From Formosa sp. Hel1_31_208 (lineage in GTDB: Bacteria > Bacteroidota > Bacteroidia > Flavobacteriales > Flavobacteriaceae), in assembly GCF_900104785.1 (NCBI RefSeq), contig NZ_LT629733.1, positions 1,768,501-1,832,500 on the forward strand: 64,000 bases of DNA, read 5' to 3'. The first letter of the stretch is position 1; each line of letters opens with the position of its first letter. A program made the translations under genes and the position numbers. The notes beneath the pieces were generated by a model. It saw only the letters and a list, made by a program, of their open reading frames with translations. It did no database searches and had not been told where the DNA came from. Below are positions 9,171 through 17,950 of the stretch, in pieces.

Positions 9171-11486
9171 TTGGAGAAGTATTTAAGTCAGTTAAACGAA
9201 GCACAGTTAGCACCTACATTACAAAAGGATGGCCCAATGATTGTCATTGCTGGTGCAGGATCTGGTAAAACGCGAGTTTTGACGTATCGCATCGCATATT
9301 TAATGAGTCAAGGTGTAGATTCATTTAATATTTTGGCGTTAACATTTACGAATAAGGCGGCCAAAGAAATGAAGGGCAGAATTGCTGATATTGTTGGTGA
9401 TGGTGAAGCTAAAAATCTCTGGATGGGAACATTTCACTCCGTGTTTGCCAAAATACTGCGATTTGAAGGCCATCACTTAGGATTTCCTAGTAATTTTACA
9501 ATTTATGATACTCAAGATTCACAGAAACTTCTGGGATCAATCATTAAAGAGATGGGCTTGGATAAAGATATCTATAAAACCAAACAAGTTTATAGTCGGA
9601 TTTCATCCTATAAAAACAACTTAATTACCGTAAAGGCTTATTTTAAAAACCCGGATTTAATAGAGGCAGATACCGCATCCAGACGACCTCGAATGGGTGA
9701 AATTTATCAAAATTATGTAGATCGCTGTTTTAAAGCTGGTGCGATGGATTTTGATGATTTACTCCTTCGTACAAATGAGTTGCTAACTCGTTTTCCAAAT
9801 GTTTTAGCGCAATATCAAAATAAATTTAGATATATATTAGTTGATGAGTATCAAGATACGAATCATTCACAATACCTCATAGTAAGAGCTTTGTCGGATC
9901 GTTTTCAAAATATTTGTGTTGTTGGTGATGATGCTCAAAGTATCTATGCGTTTAGAGGGGCAAATATTAATAATATTTTAAACTTTCAGAAAGATTATGA
10001 TGATGTTGAGGTATATCGACTAGAACAAAATTATCGTTCTACAAAAAATATTGTAGGAGCAGCCAACTCTGTGATAGAACATAATAAAACAAAATTAGAT
10101 AAGGTTGTTTGGACAGCAAATACAGAAGGGGAAAAAGTAAAAGTACATCGATCGTTAACCGATGGAGATGAAGGGCGGTATGTAGCAAGTACCATATGGG
10201 AAAACAAAATGAATGATCATGTAGCCAACAAAGATTTTGCAGTTTTATATCGAACAAATGCGCAATCTAGGGCTATTGAAGATGCACTTCGTAAACGGGA
10301 TATTCCGTATCGTATTTATGGAGGCTTATCGTTCTACCAGCGCAAGGAGATTAAAGATGTGACCGCATACTTGCGTTTAATTTTGAATCCCGCCGATGAA
10401 GAAGCTCTTAAACGGATCATCAATTATCCAGCAAGAGGAATTGGTCAAACGACTATTGATCGTTTGGTTGTAGCGGCCAATGGCTTCAATAAATCGATTT
10501 TTGAAGTCATTCAACACATTGATGATATCAATATCAATATTAATAAAGGAACCAAAAACAAACTCAAAGATTTTGTCACACTAATAGAGAGTTATCAGGT
10601 GATGAATCAAACTGCGAATGCTTTTGAACTCACTGAACACGTTACTAAGTCAAGCGGATTAATTAGAGAAGTTAATAAAGAAGGAACTCCCGAAGGTCAG
10701 GTTCGGCTGGAAAATGTGGAAGAACTTTTAAACGGAATTAAAGATTTTGTTGAAGGACAAATAGAAATTGCAGATGCAGGAGATTCTTTAGCAGAGTTTC
10801 TTGAAGATGTGGCTCTGGCAACTGACTTGGATGCAGACAAAGGCGATCCAGATCATGTGGCTTTAATGACGATTCACTTGGCTAAAGGTTTAGAATTTCC
10901 GTATGTATTTATTGTAGGCATGGAGGAGGATTTATTTCCTAGTGCTATGAGTATGAATACGCGCAGTGAACTAGAAGAAGAGCGACGGTTATTTTATGTG
11001 GCGTTAACAAGGGCAGAGAAACAAGCTTATCTTACATATACGTTATCGCGTTATCGATGGGGAAAACTAATAGATGCTGAACCTAGTCGCTTTATTGAGG
11101 AAATTGATAATCAGTATGTCGATATTATTACTCCGCTTCATGAGCCAAGGCAAAACCCAATGTTAAGCGCTGATATCTTTGGGGATGTAGAGCCTAGCCG
11201 CATCCGATTTAAGAAACCAATCAAACGAAAATCTGAAACGAAGCCACCAAAATTTGTGGCACCTCAAAACTTAAAACGTGTATCTAAAAGTGATCCATCG
11301 GATAATAGTAATTTATTTGATGGTAAACTTACGGTTGGAAATATTGTAGAACATGCTCGTTTTGGAAAAGGAGAAGTTATGAGTATAGAAGGGAAAGGGG
11401 CTGATACCAAAGCCGAGATTAATTTTGAGGTTGGTGGTGTAAAAAAGCTATTACTGCGTTTTGCTAAATTGGACGTTTTAGGGTAG
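9171..11486 (+). CDS. UvrD/PcrA-type ATP-dependent DNA helicase
   Basis: This is an SF1A 3'-5' helicase for excision repair and replication-fork clearance. Motifs run in order: Q-motif LNEAQ, Walker A GAGSGKT (about residues 28-34), the DEYQDTN box from about 225, QNYRS, the late motif TIHLAKGLEF, and VALTRAEK. The C-terminus holds the PcrA-tail Tudor-like element (HARFGKG, then a beta-rich end) that binds RNA polymerase in well-studied PcrA/UvrD. No ATG is available. The frame allows TTG at 9138 or 9171; I choose 9171 because homologues begin about five residues before LNEAQ. Its stop is 8 bp from the convergent esterase gene. Confidence 0.94.
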   Translation: MEKYLSQLNEAQLAPTLQKDGPMIVIAGAGSGKTRVLTYRIAYLMSQGVDSFNILALTFTNKAAKEMKGRIADIVGDGEAKNLWMGTFHSVFAKILRFEGHHLGFPSNFTIYDTQDSQKLLGSIIKEMGLDKDIYKTKQVYSRISSYKNNLITVKAYFKNPDLIEADTASRRPRMGEIYQNYVDRCFKAGAMDFDDLLLRTNELLTRFPNVLAQYQNKFRYILVDEYQDTNHSQYLIVRALSDRFQNICVVGDDAQSIYAFRGANINNILNFQKDYDDVEVYRLEQNYRSTKNIVGAANSVIEHNKTKLDKVVWTANTEGEKVKVHRSLTDGDEGRYVASTIWENKMNDHVANKDFAVLYRTNAQSRAIEDALRKRDIPYRIYGGLSFYQRKEIKDVTAYLRLILNPADEEALKRIINYPARGIGQTTIDRLVVAANGFNKSIFEVIQHIDDINININKGTKNKLKDFVTLIESYQVMNQTANAFELTEHVTKSSGLIREVNKEGTPEGQVRLENVEELLNGIKDFVEGQIEIADAGDSLAEFLEDVALATDLDADKGDPDHVALMTIHLAKGLEFPYVFIVGMEEDLFPSAMSMNTRSELEEERRLFYVALTRAEKQAYLTYTLSRYRWGKLIDAEPSRFIEEIDNQYVDIITPLHEPRQNPMLSADIFGDVEPSRIRFKKPIKRKSETKPPKFVAPQNLKRVSKSDPSDNSNLFDGKLTVGNIVEHARFGKGEVMSIEGKGADTKAEINFEVGGVKKLLLRFAKLDVLG

Positions 11487-11494
11487 TAGCATCA

Positions 11495-12361
11495 TTACAA
11501 TAAATGCGTTGAAGTAAATGCCTTGAGTTTGGTCCAGGTATCTAAAAGTTCAACACCTACCCAGCCATGACCAGCATTTGGATATAGTATAAATTGATGT
11601 GTTACGCCTAAATTTTCCAGTTTGGCTTGCATGTCAATACCTTGACTCGAAGGAATTAATGGGTCTTGTCCGCCATAAAAAAGAATAGTTGGCGGTGCGT
11701 CAGCTGTTACTTGATGGTATGGACTAACTAGTTCTAAAAAGGGAATAGAAGCATCAATACCATAGATATTAATTAATTCTTGTAATGCAGGATCTTCATT
11801 GTCTAAATATGCGGGATCTGTAAAATTTGTTGGCCCTACAATACTAGCAATCATTTTTACATCGCTGTTTGTGTCGTAAGCATAACTCCATAACATCGAT
11901 AAATGAGCACCTGCACTTGTTCCTAAAAATCCAATATCATCAGAGATGACATAATCAGTCTGATTAGTTTCAAGAAGATTGATAATGGTTGTGATATCGT
12001 CGATTTGCATTGGAAACGGCGTATTATTTTCATCTGCAAGCCTATAGTTGATATTAACAATGGCAATATCTGGAAGGTCTTGAAGCATCAAGTCTTTCAA
12101 AATATTCATGTCTTCTTTATCTCCAGACGTCCAGCCTCCACCATGCACCAATAGCATCACTTTAGTATTAAGTGTGCGATTCGCAGGTAGGTAAATATCG
12201 AATACTTGATCACTGTCGCTGCCATACGATACATTCAGTTCTTGACGAAAACTAAGCGGTGAGTTCTCGCTAGGATTTATTGTGTTGGCGTCATCTTCAG
12301 AACATGATTGGATCCCTACGGATATAAAAAGCAACAGGAAAGTGTATTTAATAGTCTTCAT
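11495..12361 (-). CDS. alpha/beta hydrolase (esterase/lipase) lipoprotein
   Basis: This carboxylesterase-like enzyme is of the hormone-sensitive-lipase/BD-FAE type. A lipoprotein signal ends at the SC of about residues 19-20. The oxyanion-hole motif HGGGW, the nucleophile elbow GTSAGAH, the acid in GGQDPLIP and the catalytic His in NAGHGW are all present, so it should be active. It is expected to be anchored to a membrane facing the periplasm or cell surface. The gene stands alone between the convergent helicase gene and the divergent YrdC-type gene. Substrate is unknown; acylated sugars or xenobiotic esters are typical for the family. Confidence 0.9.
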   Translation of the reverse strand: MKTIKYTFLLLFISVGIQSCSEDDANTINPSENSPLSFRQELNVSYGSDSDQVFDIYLPANRTLNTKVMLLVHGGGWTSGDKEDMNILKDLMLQDLPDIAIVNINYRLADENNTPFPMQIDDITTIINLLETNQTDYVISDDIGFLGTSAGAHLSMLWSYAYDTNSDVKMIASIVGPTNFTDPAYLDNEDPALQELINIYGIDASIPFLELVSPYHQVTADAPPTILFYGGQDPLIPSSQGIDMQAKLENLGVTHQFILYPNAGHGWVGVELLDTWTKLKAFTSTHLL

Positions 12362-12408
12362 AATGAAATTATTAATTACTTTGTAAACGCATTTATAAGA
12401 TACATATT

Positions 12409-13029
12409 ATGGCCCGATTGATAAGAATTTATGAAGATAATCCTAATCCGAAAGAAATTAAGAAGGTTATAGATGTGCTCAAGCGAGGAGGATTGATTAT
12501 TTATCCAACAGATACGGTATACGGCTTAGGATGCGATATCACCAATATAAAAGCTTTAGAAAAGATTGCTAGAATTAAAGGTGTAAAGCTCGAAAAGTCT
12601 AACTTTTCTTTTATATGTGAAGATTTGAGCAACTTAAGCGATTATGTGAAACAAATTGACACTACAACATTCAAGATATTGAAACGCGCTTTGCCAGGGC
12701 CGTATACGTTTATTCTGCCGGGAGCAAAGTCGCTGCCTAATCCTTTTAAAAAGAAAAAGACGGTGGGTATCCGTATACCAAATAATAATATTGCTTTAGA
12801 GATTGTGCGCCAACTTGGAAATCCTATTATTTCAACTTCTATTCGCGACGAAGATGAAATTATTGAGTATACCACAGATCCAGAGCTCATACTAGAGAAA
12901 TGGGATAACCTTGTGGATTTGGTTATTGATGGTGGTTATGGAGATAATGAGCCGTCAACTGTTGTCGACTTATCGGGTGATGAGCCTTTGATTGTACGAG
13001 AGGGAAAAGGCAGTCTGGAGATATTTTAA
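12409..13029 (+). CDS. L-threonylcarbamoyladenylate synthase (Sua5/YciO/YrdC family)
   Basis: The YrdC fold makes threonylcarbamoyl-AMP from threonine, bicarbonate and ATP for the t6A modification of tRNA. The N-terminal signature GGLIIYPTDTVYGLGCD (about residues 27-43) and the KSNFSFICEDL nucleotide-binding region are clear. The length (206 aa) fits the single-domain YrdC/YciO group, with no Sua5 C-terminal domain. The N-terminus (MARLIRIYEDNPNP) is more like YciO, whose activity is less certain than that of YrdC. The gene is divergent from the esterase lipoprotein and ends at a shared bidirectional terminator with the OmpA gene. Confidence 0.9.
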   Translation: MARLIRIYEDNPNPKEIKKVIDVLKRGGLIIYPTDTVYGLGCDITNIKALEKIARIKGVKLEKSNFSFICEDLSNLSDYVKQIDTTTFKILKRALPGPYTFILPGAKSLPNPFKKKKTVGIRIPNNNIALEIVRQLGNPIISTSIRDEDEIIEYTTDPELILEKWDNLVDLVIDGGYGDNEPSTVVDLSGDEPLIVREGKGSLEIF

Positions 13030-13040
13030 ATAAACTAAAA

Positions 13041-13074
13041 AAACAAAGCCCAACCTTTCAATTGAGCTTTGTTT
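13041..13074. terminator. bidirectional terminator between convergent genes
   Basis: Perfect 9-bp arms (13041-13049 and 13066-13074, AAACAAAGC / GCTTTGTTT) lie between two convergent stops, with T-rich flanks on both strands. The longer T run follows on the minus strand, where it would end the OmpA transcript. Confidence 0.75.
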
Positions 13075-13092
13075 AAATTATTTTAATCACTG

Positions 13093-13950
13093 CTAGTTTT
13101 CAGCAGACAAATTTTTCATTTCCTCTTCAATCATTTCATAAAATTGATCGATTTTTGGTAATACAACCACACGAGTACGTCTGTTAATAGCTCTGTTTTC
13201 AGCTGTATCATTATCTGCTAAAGGAACATAGCTACTGCGACCTGCAGCAATTAACTGACCAGGATTAACACCTAGTTCTTGTAATACACGTATTATAGAA
13301 GTAGAACGTTTTACACTTAAATCCCAGTTGTCTACTAGCTCGCCTTTACTATAAGAACGACTATCTGTATGACCTTCAATCATGGCTTCAAAATCAGGTT
13401 TGCTTTGAATTACTTTAGCGACTTTAGCTAAAACATCTTTTGCTTTGGTGGTTACATTATAACTTCCACTTTTAAATAATAATTTATCTGCGATAGAGAT
13501 AAACACAACTCCTTTTTCGACGTTAATTTCAATATCTGGATCGTCGATACCAACAGCCTTTTTTAAGCTCGTTACCAATGCTAATGTTACACTATCTTTT
13601 TTAGACAAGGCATCTTGTAAACGTGAAATTTTAAGATCTTTTTCTTTTAAGCTCTCTAAAGATTTTTCTACATTTTTAGCGCCTTGAGTCGTTAGAACAG
13701 TCATGTCTTTAGTGTTCTCAATTAAGGCTTCATTTGCAGATTTCATATCTGCTAGACGTCCTTTTAATTCTTCTAGACGCGCAGCAGAAGCGGCTTCATC
13801 AGATAGACATTTATTTAATTTGACCGTTGCAGAATTTAATAAATCCTGAGTCTCTTTTTGTTGTTGTTCTAGTGCCATATATTCCTTCTTCGATACGCAT
13901 GAAGTCAAAATGAACATCCCAGCAACACTTAATAGCATTAATTTTTTCAT
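13093..13950 (-). CDS. OmpA family peptidoglycan-associated lipoprotein
   Basis: A lipoprotein signal ends at SC near residue 17. Residues about 22-125 are a charged heptad-rich coiled coil. The C-terminal OmpA/Pal domain (about 150-265) has the peptidoglycan-binding segments EGHTDSRSY, NWDLSVKRS and NRRTRVVV, including the Asp and Arg that contact diaminopimelate. It should tether the outer membrane to the cell wall. The gene is monocistronic by appearance: a terminator follows it and the glycosyltransferase gene upstream ends 103 bp away. A CAAAATTA on the plus strand at 13986 reads as TAATTTTG on the minus strand and could be a -7 element, but no -33 partner is evident. Confidence 0.93.
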   Translation of the reverse strand: MKKLMLLSVAGMFILTSCVSKKEYMALEQQQKETQDLLNSATVKLNKCLSDEAASAARLEELKGRLADMKSANEALIENTKDMTVLTTQGAKNVEKSLESLKEKDLKISRLQDALSKKDSVTLALVTSLKKAVGIDDPDIEINVEKGVVFISIADKLLFKSGSYNVTTKAKDVLAKVAKVIQSKPDFEAMIEGHTDSRSYSKGELVDNWDLSVKRSTSIIRVLQELGVNPGQLIAAGRSSYVPLADNDTAENRAINRRTRVVVLPKIDQFYEMIEEEMKNLSAEN

Positions 13951-14052
13951 AATAAAGTTTAATAATTAGTTGTTATTTAACTTACCAAAATTATAGAAAA
14001 GAACATACCTATTGATGATCTTTAACTAAAATTTTAACACATTTATGAACAA

Positions 14053-15033
14053 TTAATAACGATAACGTTTTCTTACAAAATAGGACCATACAATGGAAGT
14101 GGTTTGGAAGTATTTTTTACGCTTTGGAAGTTGTTTTCGCATTTTTAATAGTCGAGGTAAGTTGGCGTAAAAGCTGAAGTGTGCTTTCAGGATGGCTATG
14201 AAATGCCCGACTTTAAAACTTAGAAGAAACTTTAAACCAGCGATACCATCTAGTACGAGTCTCATAAAAATAATTCCTAAGAGAAAACCTGCAACGTTTT
14301 TAGTCAGTGTGAACAAACTATTTCTGAAATTGAGATATGTTTTTTTCGGATTCAAAGCACTTAGAGTAGCACCTCCTACATGATATACGGTAGATGTCCC
14401 TACATATTTGACATTGAAACCAGCATTAAACGCTCTCCAGCACAAATCGATTTCTTCAAAGTGTGCAAAATACGACTCATCAAACCCATGAAGCGCCTCA
14501 AAGCATGATTTTCTAATAAACATACAAGCACCAGAAGCCCAGAAAATAGGTATACTATCATCATATTGACCTTCATCTTTCTCAATGCTATTGAACATAC
14601 GTCCTCTACAATATGGATAGCCATATTTATCAATAAATCCACCAGCTGCACCAGCATACTCAAAAAATGTTTTGTTCTTGAAGTCTAATATCTTGGGCTG
14701 GATAATGGAAGTTTCTATATTGGAGTCAAATTCAGAAATGATAGGAACGAGCCAATCTTTAGTGACTTCTACATCACTATTGAGCAGGCAGTAAATATCA
14801 GCATTTATATGTTGAAGGGCGTCATTGTAGCCTTTGGCATAGCCTCCATTTTCTGTATTTTGAATGATATGGACCTTCGGAAATGTAGCCTTTACAAAAG
14901 CGATTGAATCATCTGTAGAGGCGTTATCAGCAACATAAATATTAGCCCCTTCAGAATACTGAATGATTGCGGGCAAAAACTGTTCTAGTAATTGCTTTCC
15001 ATTCCAATTAAGTATAACGATAGCGAGCTTCAT
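14053..15033 (-). CDS. glycosyltransferase family 2 protein
   Basis: The GT-A fold enzyme resembles rhamnosyltransferase-like GT2 proteins. Residues 1-230 carry VILNWNG at the start, the nucleotide-binding DNASTDDS, the metal-binding NSDVEV (a DXD equivalent), the acceptor-loop FDESYFAHFEEIDLCWR (the ED/E motif with the catalytic base) and a hydrophobic C-terminal segment (about 250-275) that probably associates with the inner membrane. It transfers sugar to a surface glycan or lipid, but the sugars cannot be named. Its ATG overlaps the stop of the upstream nuclease-like gene (ATGA), so they form a two-gene operon. Confidence 0.92.
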   Translation of the reverse strand: MKLAIVILNWNGKQLLEQFLPAIIQYSEGANIYVADNASTDDSIAFVKATFPKVHIIQNTENGGYAKGYNDALQHINADIYCLLNSDVEVTKDWLVPIISEFDSNIETSIIQPKILDFKNKTFFEYAGAAGGFIDKYGYPYCRGRMFNSIEKDEGQYDDSIPIFWASGACMFIRKSCFEALHGFDESYFAHFEEIDLCWRAFNAGFNVKYVGTSTVYHVGGATLSALNPKKTYLNFRNSLFTLTKNVAGFLLGIIFMRLVLDGIAGLKFLLSFKVGHFIAILKAHFSFYANLPRLLKMRKQLPKRKKYFQTTSIVWSYFVRKRYRY

Positions 15034-15473
15034 TTGTAATTGGGAATATCTCTTAAAAATTCATAGCGCTGATGCTCTTGGTCCATAACACAATAATAGT
15101 GATTAATTCCATTAGTTACCATGAGATAACTCGCATTTAACTCCAGATTGTAACGTGCAATTTGGTCAAATGTACTTTGGTCAATTTTTATTTTGTGCGA
15201 CTTGCATTCTACAATGAGGTGAATGCTTCCATCGGGATTAAACACAACAATATCATAGCGTTTCGTCAATCCGTTGACTTTGAGTTCCTTTTCAACATTG
15301 ATGAGGGAATTTGGATATTTTTTGTATTGTATTAAATACTGAACGCAATGCTGGCGCACCCATTCTTCGGGTTGTAATACAATGAATTTTTTACGAATCT
15401 CATCGAAAATAGAAACTTTATTTTCGTTACTTTTGAAACGGAATGAAAACTTCGGAAAATTGAGTTCTTGCAT
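15030..15473 (-). CDS. type I restriction HsdR N-terminal domain protein, stand-alone
   Basis: This protein of 147 aa corresponds to the PD-(D/E)XK nuclease module at the N-terminus of HsdR. The catalytic pattern is visible as D in RYDIVVFN and E-x-K in IVECKSHKI, preceded by PEEWVRQHCVQYLI. There is no helicase, specificity or methylase partner in the window, so this is not a restriction system by context. I start it at the ATG at 15473 rather than the TTG three bases upstream. It is well conserved next to holA and glycosyltransferase genes in Flavobacteriaceae, to my knowledge. Its role is unknown; a DNA-repair or nucleic-acid-end processing role is only a guess. Confidence 0.82.
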   Translation of the reverse strand: MQELNFPKFSFRFKSNENKVSIFDEIRKKFIVLQPEEWVRQHCVQYLIQYKKYPNSLINVEKELKVNGLTKRYDIVVFNPDGSIHLIVECKSHKIKIDQSTFDQIARYNLELNASYLMVTNGINHYYCVMDQEHQRYEFLRDIPNYK

Positions 15474-15496
15474 CAAGTTGAACAGAGATTTTTATC

Positions 15497-15527
15497 AAAG
15501 TTACTCTACTATAACAGAATACCAAAA
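15497..15527 (-). promoter_or_regulatory. Bacteroidota-type promoter for the nuclease/glycosyltransferase operon
   Basis: On the minus strand a -33 TTTG (15524-15527) is separated by 19 bp from a -7 TAACTTTG (15497-15504), which matches the TAnnTTTG consensus and usual spacing. The ATG at 15473 lies about 24 bp downstream. Confidence 0.55.
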
Positions 15528-15579
15528 GCACTATCTGTTTTTTTGGATTTTACATTATAGAAATTGAAAATTTCACAGT

Positions 15580-16587
15580 TTGGACGACGTAAAACAAATA
15601 GTTAAGGATATTAAAAGTGGTACGATTAAACCCATTTACTTTTTGATGGGAGAGGAGCCCTATTATATTGATGCTATTTCTGATTATATTCAGAACAATG
15701 TACTCGCTGAAGAAGAAAAAGGATTTAATCAAATGGTGTTATACGGTCGCGACGTGTCTATTGATGATATCGTCGGTAATGCTAAGCGATATCCAATGAT
15801 GGCGGAACGTCAGGTGGTGATTGTAAAAGAGGCTCAAGATCTATCGCGTACTATTGAAAAGTTAGCCAGTTATGCTGAAAACCCTCAGCCCACTACAGTA
15901 TTAGTTGTAAACTACAAGTATAAAAAAATAGACAAACGAAAAGCGCTCTACAAGACCTTAAAGAAATCGGGTGTTGTTTTTGAGTCTAAAAAGCTTTATG
16001 AAAATCAAGTAGCAGATTGGATTCGACGTGTGTTGTCAGGGCAAAACTATGCCATTTCACCAAAGGCAGCTCAAATGCTGGTAGAATTTCTAGGAACCGA
16101 TTTAAGTAAAATTAATAATGAACTTGAAAAGCTAAAAATTATACTTCCAGAAGGCACACAAATTAATGCCGATCATATTGAAGAGAATATTGGTATTAGT
16201 AAAGACTTCAATAATTTTGAGTTACGTAAAGCCATTGGTGAACGCAATACAGAAAAAGCATTTAGGATTATTAACTATTTTGCAGATAATCCGAAAGATA
16301 ATCCTATGGTAGTTACCATATCCTTGCTTTTTAATTTCTTTTCACAATTGCTACACTATCACGGATTACATGATAAAAATCCAAGAAGTGTGGCTTCAGC
16401 ACTCAGGATCAATCCTTATTTTGTCAATGAATATGTTGCTGCAGCACGCAACTTTCCGATGCGCAAAGTGAGTATAGTCATATCTACATTGCGCGAATTT
16501 GATGTCAAAGGCAAAGGCGTAAATAGTAACGCTATTCCACAAGGAGATTTATTAAAAGAGCTTTTAGTAAGGATTTTTAATGCGTGA
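15580..16587 (+). CDS. holA: DNA polymerase III subunit delta
   Basis: This is the clamp-loader delta subunit, which opens the beta clamp and loads it on primed DNA with tau/gamma and delta-prime. Its sequence has the usual start KPIYFLMGEEPYYID, the AAA+ like domain I (about 1-140), domain II and the collar domain III (about 215-335), with no functional Walker A, as expected. The length of 335 aa is normal. The only plausible start is the TTG at 15580, because the in-frame stop lies 15 bp upstream and alignment with homologues begins here. It is divergent from the HsdR-N-like gene and convergent with the CBS gene (13-bp gap). Confidence 0.93.
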   Translation: MDDVKQIVKDIKSGTIKPIYFLMGEEPYYIDAISDYIQNNVLAEEEKGFNQMVLYGRDVSIDDIVGNAKRYPMMAERQVVIVKEAQDLSRTIEKLASYAENPQPTTVLVVNYKYKKIDKRKALYKTLKKSGVVFESKKLYENQVADWIRRVLSGQNYAISPKAAQMLVEFLGTDLSKINNELEKLKIILPEGTQINADHIEENIGISKDFNNFELRKAIGERNTEKAFRIINYFADNPKDNPMVVTISLLFNFFSQLLHYHGLHDKNPRSVASALRINPYFVNEYVAAARNFPMRKVSIVISTLREFDVKGKGVNSNAIPQGDLLKELLVRIFNA

Positions 16588-16600
16588 AAATTATCAAGTC

Positions 16601-17020
16601 TTATTCGCGCTTACTTTTCTTTTTAGAAGGCGTCGGTTGATTTTTCATCGTAAAGCGATGATCTTCTACAAGTTGCAGCAGGTCATGAGCACTGAGAACA
16701 CCAACAATTTTCTGTTCATCGGCAACGACGATATGATTGATATGATGATTGCGCATCACTCTAGCCGCAACACTTACATCTGAATAAGGAGGAATCGTAT
16801 AGACGCTTTTAGTCATCACATGGCTTACGGGAGTATTCTCTGAGGTGTCTTCTAGCATGTCGGTAGAAGTGATAATCCCTTTGATATTCTTTTCACCATC
16901 AATAACAGGAATGGACTTTATTTTATTTTTAGTCATGATGGATTGCGCATGTCCAACGGTTTTATGAGACATTGTGGTAATCACTGATTCCACCATCAAG
17001 TCTTTGACTTTTATATTCAT
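16601..17020 (-). CDS. CBS domain-containing protein
   Basis: A 139-residue protein consisting of one Bateman module: two CBS repeats (about residues 7-60 and 70-125), with the characteristic IPVIDGEKNIKGIIT and HIVVADEQKIVGVLS strands. A basic tail (KKKSKRE) follows. CBS pairs bind adenine nucleotides, S-adenosylmethionine or similar ligands and regulate other proteins, but this one has no attached effector domain. It may act as an energy sensor. It stands alone between two convergent or same-strand neighbours with a 116-bp gap upstream. The partner is unknown. Confidence 0.88.
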   Translation of the reverse strand: MNIKVKDLMVESVITTMSHKTVGHAQSIMTKNKIKSIPVIDGEKNIKGIITSTDMLEDTSENTPVSHVMTKSVYTIPPYSDVSVAARVMRNHHINHIVVADEQKIVGVLSAHDLLQLVEDHRFTMKNQPTPSKKKSKRE

Positions 17021-17136
17021 ATGCAGTATGTTAGTATAGGATTTATGAAAGGTTCGTTAAGTATTCGCGCTAAGATAACAAAAAGGAGATAACTCTTGTA
17101 TTTTGATAAGATATTTCCATAGAGTATTTTAAACTG

Positions 17137-17901
17137 CTAAAACTCTAAATCATTATAGTTAAAAGGTTCGGCAATTTCCGCGACGTTGCCCATGTAATCT
17201 TTGCCTCTTAATTTTCTAACAGTATGCGCTTGTAATTCATCTTCGGGGTAGGCACGAATTAATCCCTGAAGGGTCTTAATATCTGATTGGTTCTCAATGG
17301 AATCTAGCCATTTATCTTCTAGATTTTTGTGCAGTATTAATGGCATTCTTGGACCCTTTATTTTAGGATTATTATGAATTTTGCTCATCATCATATTTCC
17401 TTCTGTCGTAACAATAGTAAAAGTTTTTATGTGTCCACCTGTTTCGGGGTTAATCCATTTACTCCATAAACCAGCTAAGGCAATTGGTTCATTATCTTTT
17501 TTATGAATGTAAAACGGATACGTTTTATTATTAAAATGATGATGTTCATAGAATCCGTCTATATATATAATGCATCTTTGATGTTTCGCTGCATCTCTAA
17601 AGGAGGGTTTTTTAAAAATGGTTTCACCTCGAGCATTTAGTGTATTATTCCATAGTTTCTTGAGTTGTTCCTCATCACGAACCCAATGTGGCACTAATCC
17701 CCAAGTTGCAACTTCAGGAAATTCAGGCGAACTATCGGTATAGATGAGTAGCTCAGGATGGCTAAATCCAGATGCGTGATGTAGCGGTAGATCTGTATAT
17801 GGCACTAATTTTTCTTCAATCTCAGCAATAGCCATAAGATCTCCTCGTCGTCTTGCGCGACTTAATTGGGCTTCTAAGCTTGCTTTAATATCGTAACACA
17901 T
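17137..17901 (-). CDS. SOS response-associated peptidase (YedK/HMCES family)
   Basis: This SRAP-domain protein forms a covalent thiazolidine link to abasic sites in single-stranded DNA. Cys2 directly follows the start Met, the key requirement for cross-linking after Met removal. The active-site Asn in NARGET, the Glu in DGFYEHH, and the His in MSKIHNNPKIKGPRMPLIL are all visible. The length (254 aa) is typical. An insertion around residues 10-50 is common in Bacteroidota members. It stands next to a SIR2-like pseudogene but is separated by a 49-bp AT-rich spacer. The ATG at 17901 is fixed by the need for Cys at position 2. Confidence 0.92.
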   Translation of the reverse strand: MCYDIKASLEAQLSRARRRGDLMAIAEIEEKLVPYTDLPLHHASGFSHPELLIYTDSSPEFPEVATWGLVPHWVRDEEQLKKLWNNTLNARGETIFKKPSFRDAAKHQRCIIYIDGFYEHHHFNNKTYPFYIHKKDNEPIALAGLWSKWINPETGGHIKTFTIVTTEGNMMMSKIHNNPKIKGPRMPLILHKNLEDKWLDSIENQSDIKTLQGLIRAYPEDELQAHTVRKLRGKDYMGNVAEIAEPFNYNDLEF

Positions 17902-17950
17902 CTGTTTATTAGGTCTTTATTTGAATTTATTAAATTAATAATAAAATTAT

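Noticed and set aside
15030..15473. Restriction-modification system from the HsdR domain
   Set aside because: No methylase, specificity or helicase genes nearby, and the context is housekeeping.
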